The position numbers and the translations under genes are program-made. Shown piece by piece: positions 49,901 to 61,977 of a DNA stretch of 64,000 bases. Positions within the stretch are counted from its first letter, which is position 1. Each line of letters starts with the position of its first letter. Under the pieces are notes generated by a model, which saw nothing but the letters and a program-made list of their open reading frames with translations, did no database searches and had not been told where the DNA came from. Source of the stretch: Liolophura sinensis (Eukaryota; Mollusca; Polyplacophora; Chitonida; Chitonidae); contig NC_088295.1 in NCBI RefSeq assembly GCF_032854445.1, positions 70,103,249-70,167,248 of the forward strand, in the 5' to 3' direction.

Positions 49901-52900
49901 GATTCATCCACGACAGGGACCTGGTCAAAGCCTTCCTTGTTCAGCAGGTCCAGAGTTTCCTGTATGGTCACACCTGGGCGAACTGTTAGTGGAGCAAGAA
50001 GACGCAGGGCACTGACCTTCAGGTTCCACCACCTGTTTACAACAAGAAACGTTCATTTGCTGTAGTGGACAAATGTGACTTTGCCAACCCAGCCACTGAA
50101 AAATTAAAAAATTTTCACTTAAAGCAGCAATATTACCTACCAAATTCACTACCACATCAAAATTTGAAAACACTTTAATACTCAAATATCTTCTGAATTC
50201 TTCACAACTTTATCTTCTTACTTTAATATAAGACATCTGTCATGCATAGTCCCTTTCATCCTTGAAGAAAGCAATGGTGCAACACATTTTATGACCGCCA
50301 CCGATCACAAGGGCAAAAAGGCTCTGTTTTCTAATGCAGCTGATCTTCAAAACATGTGCCGTGATTACAGTCTTTCAATCTTTAAGCATTCATTAAAAAT
50401 GAAAATACATGTATCTCCTTCGGGAAATGATGTGTTATACCTGGAAGATTAGAACAAAAAGCAGATATGCTATGATGATAACTGACCAGGCTTGAGACTC
50501 CTCAATGTTTTCATCTATCTTAATGAAGCCTCTCTGACTCATCCAATCATCACTCAAAAACTTTGTCCTGAAATTAACAAAAGTCACAACATCATTTCCA
50601 CATTCCCAAAATTTGTTCAGTCTACAAAAAAAATTTAGGTACAATTTTTGCACACTCATCACCACAAATTTGCAATGAAATGCAAGTGTTGGATTAACAC
50701 TGGTGGGTTAAATTTAAGCAAAAAGTACAGCATGAATGTGGTAGCATATTTACAACCTTTTGAGATTTTTTAAGGATTAAGTAACGAGGACCAAATTCAT
50801 TTCTTCATTTAATTTTTCTAAAATATACTCAATGCAGAGTAAAAATTTTTTTCTTCATAATTTTCCATCCTACATGGTAATGAACTAATTCTAGTGGGTA
50901 ACATACACTTAACAAGTTTTTTTTGCTGCTATCACTACTGCCCCACTAACACTATTTGTGCTACATAATCCATTTGCCACTACAAAATTATCTTTCTAAT
51001 ATAATGCTTTAATTACATAATTTGTTTCCTCTGTTTTCAAATTGCACCAAAGCCACAAAAAACGATATTCACATACATGTAATTCCTGACTGAGTCTGGC
51101 AAAATGACCACACACTTCTGGCCAGACTTCAGGTTAAAGTCCCGGACTGCCTTCAAAGCATTCGCCATGGCCGTTCCACTGCTGCCCCCTGGAGGTACAA
51201 CAAAGACAATCTGTGCTTACATAAAACTATATATACCTAACACCAAAGCAACTGAATTCATATATAAAATCTATATATAAAATTCATATATATTCATACA
51301 ATGCACGAGTGGCAAAGCAAATTTTCTTTTGTGGAATGTTTTAACTGCTTATCAGATATGCAGTGTATAACTTTTTCTACCCTATTATTATGGCCAAGCG
51401 CCGTCATACAAGTGAAATATTCTTGAACACACACCAAACACCAATCAAATAAATAAAATAAATCAAGACCCAGAGATTGTGAAAAAGAAACACGCCACAA
51501 AATGAAGGAGTTTAAGGTTTACTCAGATGGCTGATTTTTGAACATGTTCCGGGGATTCTTACCACAGAGTAATCCTTCCTCTCTCATCAACCTCCTCGCC
51601 ATCACAAATGATTCCTTATCTACAGACTTGTACCATTTGTCTACCAACTGCAGAGAAAAGTATTACAGATGTTTATTTATTTGGCAAAAAAGGCAGAACA
51701 CAGGATTGCCTTTTAATGTATATGTTGTTTGGGAAGTACTTATGACATCAGAAAGGTTTTTCTATTGCAGCAGTTTAACTTCAACAGTACAGTGGATGTA
51801 ACTGTATATATACACATCACCAGACCTACCAAAATGTTCACCTGTTTTTACAGGGAATTATTACAATATGGGGATATATTTCTTCTACGGGGCATTTCCC
51901 TCCATTAATGAACATCTATTCTTGTATTTTGCAAAGTGTTCTTACAGAAAATCTCCACGCAAAATTTTTCGATCCTTCATCACAATTGTTGTAACAACAA
52001 CAAATCTGCGTGTATCTTTGAATACCAGCATAAGGTACACATGTTAACTTGTGTCTCAGACACTATGGTTTGTCTACTGCAGGAGCCTGTGCCAGGTGTC
52101 CTGTTATCCATGTGGTTAACTACCACCTTGGTTTACTGTAGTAGATTACATGTTGTCCACTTTCACATTTGTCCACCACAGCAGGTTACATGTGTTAACT
52201 TCCACTTTGTTCACTACCATAGGTAACGTGTTAACTTCCACTTTGTTCACTACAGCAGGTTACATGTGTTAACTTCCACTTTGTTCACTACCATAGGTAA
52301 CGTGTTGACTTCCACTTTGTTTACTACAGCGGGTTACATGTGTTACCTTCCACCTTTGTTCGCTACAGTAGGTTACATAGAGGATATACAATGCGTGTAC
52401 AAGAGTATGCAATTCATGACCCATTTTATCAATTTTATTAAACAAGTGGTGTAATTTTCCAATGTTCTGAGCCTTTGGCGAAGGACAATGGAAAATTACT
52501 TCCTGAATTTGATAAATTTGATATAATGGGTCATGAATTGCATATCCTATTTATCCTATAATTTATTCTGAGCGGATTAAGGTGGTTGACAGAGAGGTCA
52601 ACGTCTGTTGTTTTAACAAGTATGTAAATGAGATGCGTACTGATATCGATATATGTGAAACGGTTGAAGGCAAACCAAACATTTCTGTAAATACAGTTCT
52701 AGAAAACATTGAGAAAACCTGTGATTTCTGTCAACAGAAAACATAACACATTAGTGTGCTGTAAGACGACGAGCTTTGATTTTTTCAAAAAGGTTGGCAT
52801 TCATAACTGCTCATTTATTAAAACATTTGACTCCAAATTTGTGACATAAATCTTGGTCATATTCCTATGATGTCATGCCAAGTCTTGCAGGTTGCGAGGA

Positions 52901-55900
52901 GCTGTGATTTCGAAAAATCATACTGAACGAAATATTCAAATTTAGGCTTTTTACACGAACAATTCACCTCAAAACTTATTTGCTGCACTAACTGACCATC
53001 ATGGAACTTGGAGAATTCAACAAAACAGTGTCTACGATGTCTTTAAGGGCTTGATTTTGGTTCTGTTTTGGATTTTCTGTGTGATGGTAGACGTGATACT
53101 GGATCAAAAGGTCACAGTGAGAACAGTTATCATGTTCGATACAGAATGGACTAGATCTAAGAATAATTGCTAGTCTCGCTATTTTCTCACCACATCAAAC
53201 AATAGAAGTCTGGTATGCAGTTGTACTTTTTCATTGGATAAGCTTGTCAGTGAAAGTCAGGTGATCAATCAAAAGTTTGGGTTATTTATACAACGCTTGG
53301 AATATTGAAAATTTACACCACTGTTGTTATATCACTGATAAAGGCAAATTATGGGATAAATGTGGTCAACTTCCACCTTTGCAACTGAAGAAATGTTTCT
53401 TTAAAACTGCATGTGACAGAGACAGGTAGACTTCTTGGCGAAGAAATATCAGTCCACTGTGTTACAAGAATGTTTGGTTTCAGTAGCATTTTCCTTTTTA
53501 TTCAATATTCTGTCGGGCCGGGATAACTACACATCGATCATTAAATGAAACTTACTTGAGGGAGTTCAGTCTGCACATGTGAGTGCATGCGCATCCCATT
53601 CAAGGGAAACAACTGAGGGAAAGCATTCAGTCTGTGCATTTAGATTTTCATGTGTGTGTCTTGAGTTGCTCCCTATTACACCTGTGACGCCATTTGCAGT
53701 CCTCCAGCAGCAAAGTTAGCAATGCGGTCCTACAGATGTACATATCTGAGGCAATAGGAAGAGGCCGGGGCTAAAGCATTTTTCCTAATGAAAATGGCTT
53801 CTTGCAGATCTAATTTTGCCGTTGTTATGATAACTGAAGTGTGTCCTTTGGAAGTGTGTTGTTCGGGCCGAAAATGCTGAAGTCTTGCAACAACATTTTG
53901 ATTATAGGAAGGCCATGTAAACTTATTGAGCCTATCTGTCGCTGCAAAAGGTGAACTTTTTTATGGCCTGTCCCCTAGAAATACTGCCTACCGTGGACAG
54001 GTAGACAGGCGATATCAAGATCCTTGCCTTTGTCCAATACAGTAGGTTACATGTGGTTAACTTCCACTTTCCCCTTTTGTCGACTAAAGTATTGTACATA
54101 AGGTTTATTAACTTACACTTCTGTCCAGGACAGTCGGGACAAAGTCATAGCCAATTCCTTCCACTTCATAGAAGCTGGTGTCACTAATGTTGAGAGAGTC
54201 TGGCTCTGCTAACAGAGACCCCATGGGGTCTACTCCAATAATCTGTGGAAAGCATGATAAAATAAACATACAAAATAACCATAAATACCCTAAATGACCT
54301 AAACTTTCGCCCACAGAAATGCATTTTTAGGGGCAAATAATTGTCACAAAATATTATTTTTGATGCTGAAACTTACAATTTTCCAGTAGAATATCATCCC
54401 ACGTTCCAAGCAAACCTCAAACTTAGCACGACTCACAGAATCAAGAAAAATGTGCAAGTTCCTTTAGTGTAATGTGATATTTGTTGTGTCAGTGATATAC
54501 ATATTTATAATGCTTGTAATGTTCCCATGTATTATGTTAGCACACGGTGAATGTAGATCGTCATAACTCCAATAAGTATTTGTAATTACATGTACATGGA
54601 AATATAGAGCAATAAGTATTATTTTGCAGTAATGAGACTGAAGGTCAGACACTCACCTTACAGTTGGGGCAGGCCTCCTTCACTTTACGAGCCACACCTG
54701 TGAGAGTGCCACCTGTCCCAGCCCCCATCACCACCATGTCAACTTGACCTGACAGACACATGACAAAATCAGCCCTCTGGTGACTATGATCAATACAAGC
54801 AGATTTTCCTATGCACAATGTACATGTTACACAATAATCATATTTATGTTATAATCAGGGGATTATTACATGTTTTATGCTTCTCTTACACCAAGTAAAT
54901 ACATACATGTTTGAAAGGTGCTGATACATGTGCAGATTTCTTTTCTTAATAAATGAGATAGACAACTGGCTTTGTTAACCCTTTAAGCCTAGAAGTCTAG
55001 CTTCATCTGCCAAATAAAACTATACACAACATACATAATAACATGCATATCTGCGACAATACTTGAGGATTTTTGAGGACCTTTTACTTCAATTTTCAAA
55101 ATTAAGCCCATTTATAAGTGCAACATAGATACTGATTAATAAGGGAGATGGGGAAAACACTAATAAATGCAAATGAGACATCAGCCTGGTTAAATCTGTT
55201 AAGTGCAATATTTTGTACACAGTCTGTAATCTGTCATTTGTTCCCATGTCATTTGACAGATTACGTAAGAGATACAGGTCTCCTAAAGTAGCACAAGTCA
55301 TATACTTTCCTTGCAGCATCTGAATAAGCTATATTTATCACGCTTCCTGACTGTCTAAAGATAATTTGAAGGCTTGGCTGTCAATCTGTCAATTACATCT
55401 GAGCCTGCAATTTCTTGATAACATGGATGAACTCATGAACTGCCAACAAATAATGTCAAGCACCATGATAGTCTTGTTCATAAATGGTTAAAATGAAACA
55501 AAAGATATCACACACTTACCATCACAAGCTTTTAAAATCTCTTCTGCTGTCCCATCATAATGAGCCAATGGATTGCTGGCATTTCGGTACTACAAAACAC
55601 ACATCAAATGGTATTAGAAGCATACACATGCAATACTATACTTTAGGAACAACCTTCTGTACAAACTTTTCCATGTTGCTCCTATGCCAAAGTAACTTTT
55701 ATGCATGAACTCTCAATGAATGTTTGATAGGAGATGTTAATGTACAGTGTAGATACATTAATAGTTTCCGACACAAATAGGCCATAATTCCTCTTACACT
55801 GAAAAATTCATGTGTGTTTGTGATAGAATCTTTTGTCAAAATCCTCTAATGAATTTCATTTCATTTCAAACATGTAATGATAAACTGATTTATGCTATTG

Positions 55901-58900
55901 TTCATTAAATGGGTACCAGTGTTTTTCCAAGAACAGACGAGTCAATGAAGAACAGACAGGTGAGTTAAGGACTGGGTCAAAGTTTACACATCGCACGACT
56001 CACAGGTGGATTGTAGATACAATATGTACTTGGTGTTCACTTCTGATACAGTGATACAGAGCATCTGGGTCAAGGTAACATACTAGTACAAAAGGTCTTT
56101 GTCTGACCTCATTCTCACTAAACTAGGTCAGAAAAGCATAAAGAGGGCACTCTACTTCACTGCATGACACCAGGAAACATGAAACATAAAGTGGAGCATA
56201 AACCAGCAACTATATTCAAGACTTATTACAAACAATCCAAAGCAATAATAATGTTTAACTCATTTATGAAAAATATTGGTTTATTGGATGCATTTTTAGT
56301 TTAAAATGAGTTTTTTTCAGCAAATACAAATTCAGAGAACAAACCAGATCATAATTTTACACTTTTGTTGCTTGATTTTATGACTTAACATCTCTTCAGC
56401 TCTAAGAGAACTCCAGATCAACATAGTGCCTTTGTATTACACGTACCAGTCCCAGTGCCTCCTGGGAGGCGACACTCAGTGCCACATCTAATGGCCAGTC
56501 ATGGTCAGTTGACAAGTCTGACTTGGTGCCTCCTTTCAGGTTAGACCATATGCTTTCGTTCACATGTGGAATGCACTGTGAGAGTATTGTATACAGATTC
56601 TATGCAAGCCTACCTGATCTAAGATGTGAGAGTTTGGTATTTCTTCCATCAGACGCCTCGCCACCCCGATGTGGGACTCTGGGGAGTCAAAGGCAGCACT
56701 GGTAGGGGTACGCACAATCTCAGCACCTAAAGCTCGAAGAACATCCACCTGAAAGTGAGAGAAGTAAATGTTTTTTTATCATTTGTCATGTTGGCTTGAG
56801 GCAATATTCTATGAAAACCACTGTCTTAATCAAAATGGAATTGCATTACAAGCTAGGATTATTATTTATTTATTTGATTGGTGTTGTATGCCGTACTCAA
56901 GAATATTTCACTTATAGGACGGAGGCCAGCATTATGGTCAGAAGAGACCGAGGGGTGAAGCCCAGGGATAACAATGATCATTAAAACACATGTAATCTTT
57001 TGTAACAATCTGTGTCCAATTTACCCATACTTGCGGTACACTTTAATGTAGCCTGTGTATGTGATCCTGCATGTTGGAACAAACCAATGCTTCTTATCAT
57101 ATCTTGGAGTTGGATTAGAGTCAAAGGTAGACATAAGGTGAGGGATAGTGCCATAACAGCAAGTTATATATGATACAAAGTTTTTCAAGTAATCCACATG
57201 ATCAAATTAGAAACTTATACATTATCCACATATATGTAATTTCCAAAAGTTTCATTTAGGATAATAATGCTTGAAAGTTGCACTATACCTACATTACCTT
57301 TACACCTAGGGGGAATTAATATGAAACCATAATGACACTGGTCAAGTTATAATCAGCTGTAATCTAGAATACTGTATCTACAAATAACTTCAGTGTAAGA
57401 TAAGCATGACAAATTTTCAGAGTTCTTATGGCTCATTTGCACTTCATATCTTTACCGTACATATGCCATTTGCAGTCTTATATACTTATCAACCTGCTAA
57501 CCCAAATCATCAGTAACAGGACATGAGCACATTATGTTAGACTGATTTTCCTGAACAGGATATGTTGTATTAATTTCAGTAAATCATGCCCTGTTTTGTA
57601 TTATCAAATAGGATGCTACAGCCATTGACCAGGGTACATGTACATAGTTGACAGCTGCAAAAGCTGTGCGTGCAACAGACATTACTGTACAGCACTCTGA
57701 ACAAATTTATGAAATATAACGGTGAAACAATGACTGGACTGAAACTGTCAGATTATGTAACTAAGCTAATAAAACAGAAATGAATTTAAAGAATTAAACT
57801 GACTTTTTCATTAATGGGAAGTCCTTGCAGTCTTATCAATATGATGCATATTTTCCATCAGCAATTGATGAATTTCACAATGTGACATCAGGTGCAGGTC
57901 ACTTGCTTGTATAGCAGCATAGACTTAATCTTGATGTCACTGTGTTCACAACCTACATAACCAGCCTAGCTTGACCGTCTAAACAAAGTATACAAGAGTG
58001 AGTGAGAGGGTGCTTAGGGTTTGACGTCGTACTTAAAAATTTTTCAGTCACATGACGATGAAGGAATCCTTAGATTGCATGCAATGTGCCTCCTTGTTGC
58101 AGAACGGATTTCCATCGCTCTTTTATCTAGTGATGCTTCAATGAGACTCCTAACGGAAGGCAAGTAAGCGACCCCGCCCCAGGCATTACACTGGATATGG
58201 GTCAACCAGTCAATGCACTATCCCCTTCCTGCTCAACGCCAAATGAGGAAGTTACAACTTTCTCTTTTAAGGTCTTAGGTGTGACTTGACCCAGGATTGA
58301 CCCTGGAACTACCGCTCCCAACGCAGACACTCTACCAACTGTGCTATCAGGGCCATCAAATATACAAGACAGTTGTCATAATATCCTTTACCTGACCAAA
58401 TTACTCAACATACAAATGTAAATGTACATATAGGAGTCTGATTTCAGTGACAATGCATATGGAAACTGTAATTTTGCAGGATACAGAATGAAAAAATGTA
58501 CAAATGGTCAATGCAATCATTAATCACTCGTAAAATATGCGTATGTCCACAGAGGTGTGAAGTGATATAAATGGCCTAAATTATCAAAGATATATTTGTA
58601 CTGAACTACAAATCTATCTATAGCAAACAAGAAAAAAGGGAGATTATTACCATGTCTTTTTTTTCTGCATGTATATCTGTGAAAATCATTACGTGATCTG
58701 CCTTATGACGTTATATACACTAGCCCTACAAGACAGAAGTGCCAGCCTACTTGAAATATCTGTGCAGGACAAGAGTGCAGAGGGAATAAAACTGCCTACC
58801 TTTTCCATGCTCATCTTCTCTGGCATGACTATGATACACCTGTAGCCCTTGACAGCTGCCCCCAGCGCAATACCAATACCTGTGCACGGTCATCAGCAGA

Positions 58901-60785
58901 GAGAATAGCATAATTCATATCATTACTGTGATTACCAGTATTCTGAAATATCCCTGCACAATACATGCCTGTCGTATCATATCTGACCCTCTCATATTGG
59001 TCTTTTAAAAATGTATGGAACTTGTAAGGTACAATATCATACTAAATATGTCCACCAACTTTCAATGACATATATATTTAAGGATAGCTAAAAAAAATTG
59101 TAGAAAAATTTAAACGCCACCAACAAAATCAAACTTGTCATGTATCAGATTATACTAAGCACATGTTCCAATTAAAAATATTCAAGGGTAGCATAAAAAA
59201 AAATTGCAGGAAATTGAGAAGGGGACAGAGAGACAAGCTGAAAACTTGTACCTTCAAATATCGCTGAAGGGATTATAATAATCATAAATATGTGACAGTG
59301 TCAACAAAACTGGCAAGAGCAATATACTGCATGCACTGGAGAAAAATGAAAACCATGATGGCCCTGAAAAGCTTATGTATTCCTTTTCTTTTCCTCTTTA
59401 TTTAAATCACACACATCAAAATCCTGAAGGCAATTAACACACCTGTGTTGCCAGAGGTAGGCTCAATGATTACATCGCCTTGCTTGAGTGCACCCATCTT
59501 TTCAGCATCCTCAATCATACGTAACCCAATTCTGTCCTTCACACTACCTCCAGCATTGAAGAACTCACACTTGGCCACTGTATTAGGCAAAAACTATATA
59601 TCAATTTTAACTTTCAAGAGTGAGTGTACTAATAAAATTCTATCTTCATCAGAATGTGCAATGTAAGAATATACGACAAAAAAAGAAAAAAAAAATCCAT
59701 TACATCTTACACATACGATTCTTAACATGTGTATACTTAATAATTTCATGAAACTATGCCAATTTTAAACATCCTGGGTCATCCTTGTTAAAGTACAATC
59801 CTGGGTCATCCTTGTTATAGTACAGATGCATATCTGAATTTATGCATTTATTTCCATAAATATACCAGGTAGGACTAAAAGCATGAGCTGAAGAAGACAA
59901 ATAATCAGGATTTTTGTCACCTACAAAGATCACACTCTATTCCTTCCTTCTGTGTGATTCGGTTAATTCGCACCAATGGGGTGTTGCCGATGTTATAGAG
60001 GATGTTGGGTAAGATAGAGGGACATTCTCCACTGCAAATATAACATGAACAAATGGTTTACATACCATTCAAGTAGCAATTACATATTTTATTATTTCCC
60101 AGGAAAATAAATATGAACCACTTATACAGCCTACATGTATCTCGGTGTGGTATATATGAAACCACATATATCTTCTTGTCTTCAAGAATAGTGGTCACAA
60201 ATAAACATCCCATCCCTAAAACTGATCATGAAGTGAAAGAAATACCATAATGATGGATAATGATACAATAACATAGAAGTATAGAAGTAAGACTTAGCTG
60301 AAGCCGTTCTACAGTATAGAAGTAAGACTTGGATGGAGCTGTTCTACAGTATAGAAGTAAGACTTAGATGAAGCTGTTCTGCAGTATAGAAGTAAGACTT
60401 AGATGAAGTCATTCTACAGTATAGAAGTAAGACTTCGCTGAAGCCATTCTACAGTACAGAAGTAAGACTTTGCTGAAGCCATTCTACAGTATAGAAGTAA
60501 GACCTAGCTGAAGCCATTCTACAGTATAGAAGTAAGACTTAGCTGAAGCCATTCTATAGTATAGAAGTAAGGCTTAGCTGAAGCCATTCTAGTCTGAAAC
60601 CACCAAATGTCTTACTTTTTTATCTGTGAATGAGGTGAGTCTTGCTTGGTTTTGGACTGGTGGTATGTACAGCGACTGACCAGGTCGGGTCGCTTCCAGT
60701 CTCGGAACGGGCTTGTGACCGGACCAGAGCCATTCCACTCTTTCACTGGCACTTTCTTAGCCTCTTTTAAACCAACTTTGGACAT
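43849..60785 (-). CDS. CBS: Cystathionine beta-synthase with two alternative last exons
   Basis: PLP- and haem-dependent enzyme condensing homocysteine with serine to cystathionine, first step of transsulfuration; also a source of H2S. Shared coding exons (minus): 60,785-60,616; 60,031-59,925; 59,577-59,443; 58,879-58,800; 56,748-56,614; 55,589-55,520; 54,748-54,657; 54,242-54,117; 51,647-51,563; 51,188-51,077; 50,567-50,487; 50,032-49,898; 49,513-49,405; 49,120-49,036. Last exon is either 47,262-47,162 (540 residues) or 43,982-43,849 (551). Every junction is GT-AG and in phase. Haem ligands Cys39 and His52 keep the 13-residue spacing of human Cys52/His65; PLP lysine is Lys106 in [17 protein letters not shown], phosphate loop [10 protein letters not shown], a CPNC redox-type Cxx[15 protein letters not shown] and CGGSSGTAM follow. 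The Bateman pair begins around [20 protein letters not shown] and continues [21 protein letters not shown] and [10 protein letters not shown]. Start is uncertain: in-frame ATGs also occur at 60,812 and 60,863. Confidence 0.95.
44727..44915. repeat. 30-bp minisatellite, about six copies
   Basis: Unit ttgggaaatcgaaagaaaca then tgcaggagcc, six copies with substitutions. Period is a multiple of three, so both strands show open repeat peptides ([20 protein letters not shown]). Lies between CBS exons 15a and 15b. Confidence 0.9.
47162..47262 (-). CDS. CBS: CBS alternative last exon 15a (proximal)
   Basis: Acceptor ctggtttcag, entered in phase 1, encodes 33 residues ending in TAG: the part [20 protein letters not shown] corresponds to the end of human CBS (MVFGVVTAIDLLNFV). 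The T-x-I-D that I recall contacting the AdoMet ribose in human CBS (Thr535, Asp538) is kept. The tail is short (KYE). See 43,849-43,982 for the competing exon. Confidence 0.85.
47325..47560. repeat. Local tandem duplication, about 125 bp unit
   Basis: 'aattataatcacagatctgg' then 'aaaagttacatgtcttaa' and 'tacagcaact' occurs at 47,330-47,388 and again at 47,459-47,512, each followed by a related 'ctatagctactgagg'/'ttatagttattgaga' segment. Located in the CBS intron just upstream of exon 15a. Confidence 0.75.
48071..48140 (-). mobile_element. SINE tail fragment
   Basis: 'gtgtttaacgccatactcca' then 'taatttttcaattatacata' is a decayed minus-strand SINE 3' end in a CBS intron. Confidence 0.5.
48341..48490. 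repeat. 40-bp tandem repeat, each unit a perfect hairpin
   Basis: Three full units and one partial. Each unit contains atatggttcatt and its exact reverse complement aatgaaccatat around a nine-base loop (agcactaag), so the array is a row of identical stem-loops. One unit has a single arm substitution (ggttcgtt). In the CBS intron before exon 15a. Confidence 0.9.
49659..49780. repeat. ~20-bp minisatellite
   Basis: About five copies of ttttgggtgagtgttgggga with substitutions, in the CBS intron between exons 12 and 13. Confidence 0.85.
51384..51465 (+). mobile_element. SINE core/tail fragment
   Basis: 'ttattatggccaagcgccgt', 'catacaagtgaaatattctt', then 'aacaccaatcaaataaataa'. Lies in the CBS intron between exons 9 and 10. 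Confidence 0.75.
52128..52378. repeat. ~36-bp minisatellite
   Basis: Repeated 'ttacatgtgttaacttccac' then 'tttgttcactacagcagg', alternating with a 'ccataggtaacgtgttaact' variant; about six units. A lone related piece sits at 54,043-54,075. In the large CBS intron 8. Confidence 0.85.
52406..52544. mobile_element. 139-bp fold-back (MITE-like) element
   Basis: Imperfect palindrome over its whole length. The outer 18 bases tatgcaattcatgaccca (52,406-52,423) are exactly complementary to tgggtcatgaattgcata (52,527-52,544); inner parts also pair (gtaattttcc with ggaaaattac; gcctttgg with its near complement around 52,475). Such self-complementary short units are typical of MITEs or fold-back transposons. 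Clear target-site duplication was not found. Confidence 0.7.
52545..54110. other. Large CBS intron 8, remainder
   Basis: About 1.5 kb with no exon, repeat or RNA gene that I can support. Base composition is less AT-rich than flanking introns and no tandem repeats occur until 54,043, so it may be an unrecognised inserted element together with the fold-back at its edge. Confidence 0.35.
56860..56970 (-). mobile_element. SINE core/tail fragment
   Basis: 'tatttatttatttgattggt', 'gccgtactcaagaatatttc', 'ggccagcattatggt' then a decayed 'agaccgaggggtgaagccca'. In CBS intron 4, about 110 bp upstream of exon 5 on the minus strand. Confidence 0.8.
57996..58354 (-). mobile_element. Long tRNA-headed SINE, third family (~360 bp)
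   Basis: Minus strand starts with a good tRNA-like head: ggccctgatagcacagttgg, tagagtgtctgcgttggg, and B-box side tccagggtcaatcctggg. The body has 'gtaacttcctcatttggcgt' and 'gcctgggg', and ends in 'accctctcactcactc' instead of an AAAT tail. Its body does not match the 26,051 family. In CBS intron 4. Confidence 0.75.
60281..60595. repeat. 35-bp minisatellite, about nine copies
   Basis: Unit agtatagaagtaagacttag then ctgaagccattctac, nine copies with a few substitutions; ends about 20 bp before the donor of CBS exon 1 on the minus strand. Such a close array could affect splicing of that exon, which is only speculation. Confidence 0.92.
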
Positions 60786-60863
60786 CTTCAAACAGAACAA
60801 ATTGGTCATTGGTATATCCTGAGCCTTCCAGTTCCCTCCACTTATAAAAATGACCGCCATCAT

Positions 60864-61970
60864 AGGCGTGAAAAATTTGTATATATTTCAATAAACAATA
60901 ACAAATAAAGGACACACTTTGAAAGTCTATCCTAGCAGAGGGTCCAGAGGGTGCCTAGGCCCCAGAAGCTCCATGGCCCTAAATTGTCATACAGCTGAGT
61001 TTTCAACCATTCAAAGTTAATTGGTGCCCCGAGATGAGGGGTCTTAAAAAGTATTAGATCTGGATATGCTGGATCAAATGTTCTCACGTAAAAGTGCATA
61101 TCTGGGCCACCACTTGGAAAGCTGGGTAGCCCCGATCCAATGCCACTGGGTGTTATTGTTCTTTCTTAGCACACACCTCCAGATATACTAAATTTTTTAG
61201 GATTTTAATTTTGATAATGTCATATATTCCTCCACATTTTCACATATAACTGAACCACTTTCAATGAGATTTGTGCACTTTCTTCATTTGCTTTCAGATA
61301 GAAAAAGTACAATGGTTGGAACAAAAACAGAACAAATTTGAAAGATGTAAAACTCCTTTGGGAGAGATATTCAACTGCTTCGGTTTATAGCTTAATGTGT
61401 TTGCTCCTGAAGGCCATCGTTATCATTTTTTAAAGATCACATGAACTTGAACAAAGACGCCATTGATAGTGACACACAACAGGTTGTTACAGAAGGCAAT
61501 ACATGTACATTACACACTGTCCTATTTAAATGCCTCTACCAGCTGTATTGGAAAGAGATAATAAACCAGCTAACATCCTGATGTGTAACAGGTCAGCTGG
61601 TACTGTACACACTGTGGATTGGCACTCAATATATATATCATAGGTATCTGTGGCTGTAAGTGAACAGACACGTACATGTATATGACATTGTGGACTGGCA
61701 GCTAATACACCCATATATGTTAGTAAAGGCTACTGGTCTGGCACTACATACATATGTATATGTGGACTGGCAACCGAATCGGCTGTATTTTAAATGATGG
61801 GGTAACAGTGCCTGATGTGTTACAAGTACATGCTTGATACTGGTTGCTGATACAGCACTGAGCAACTTTTGGTCCACATTGCATGCTTATTTTTGGTACC
61901 AGTACATAGACATAGAATTTTACGGGAACACCTTAACAAGTGTTGTGTTGTACAAGTATGTAAATGAGTA
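60864..61970. other. Upstream of CBS, no gene seen
   Basis: Presumed CBS 5' UTR and promoter. A weak degenerate repeat of 'tgtggactggca' with 'catatatg' pieces lies at 61,610-61,770. No clear TATA or CpG-rich block. Confidence 0.4.
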
Positions 61971-61977
61971 TGGAAAC

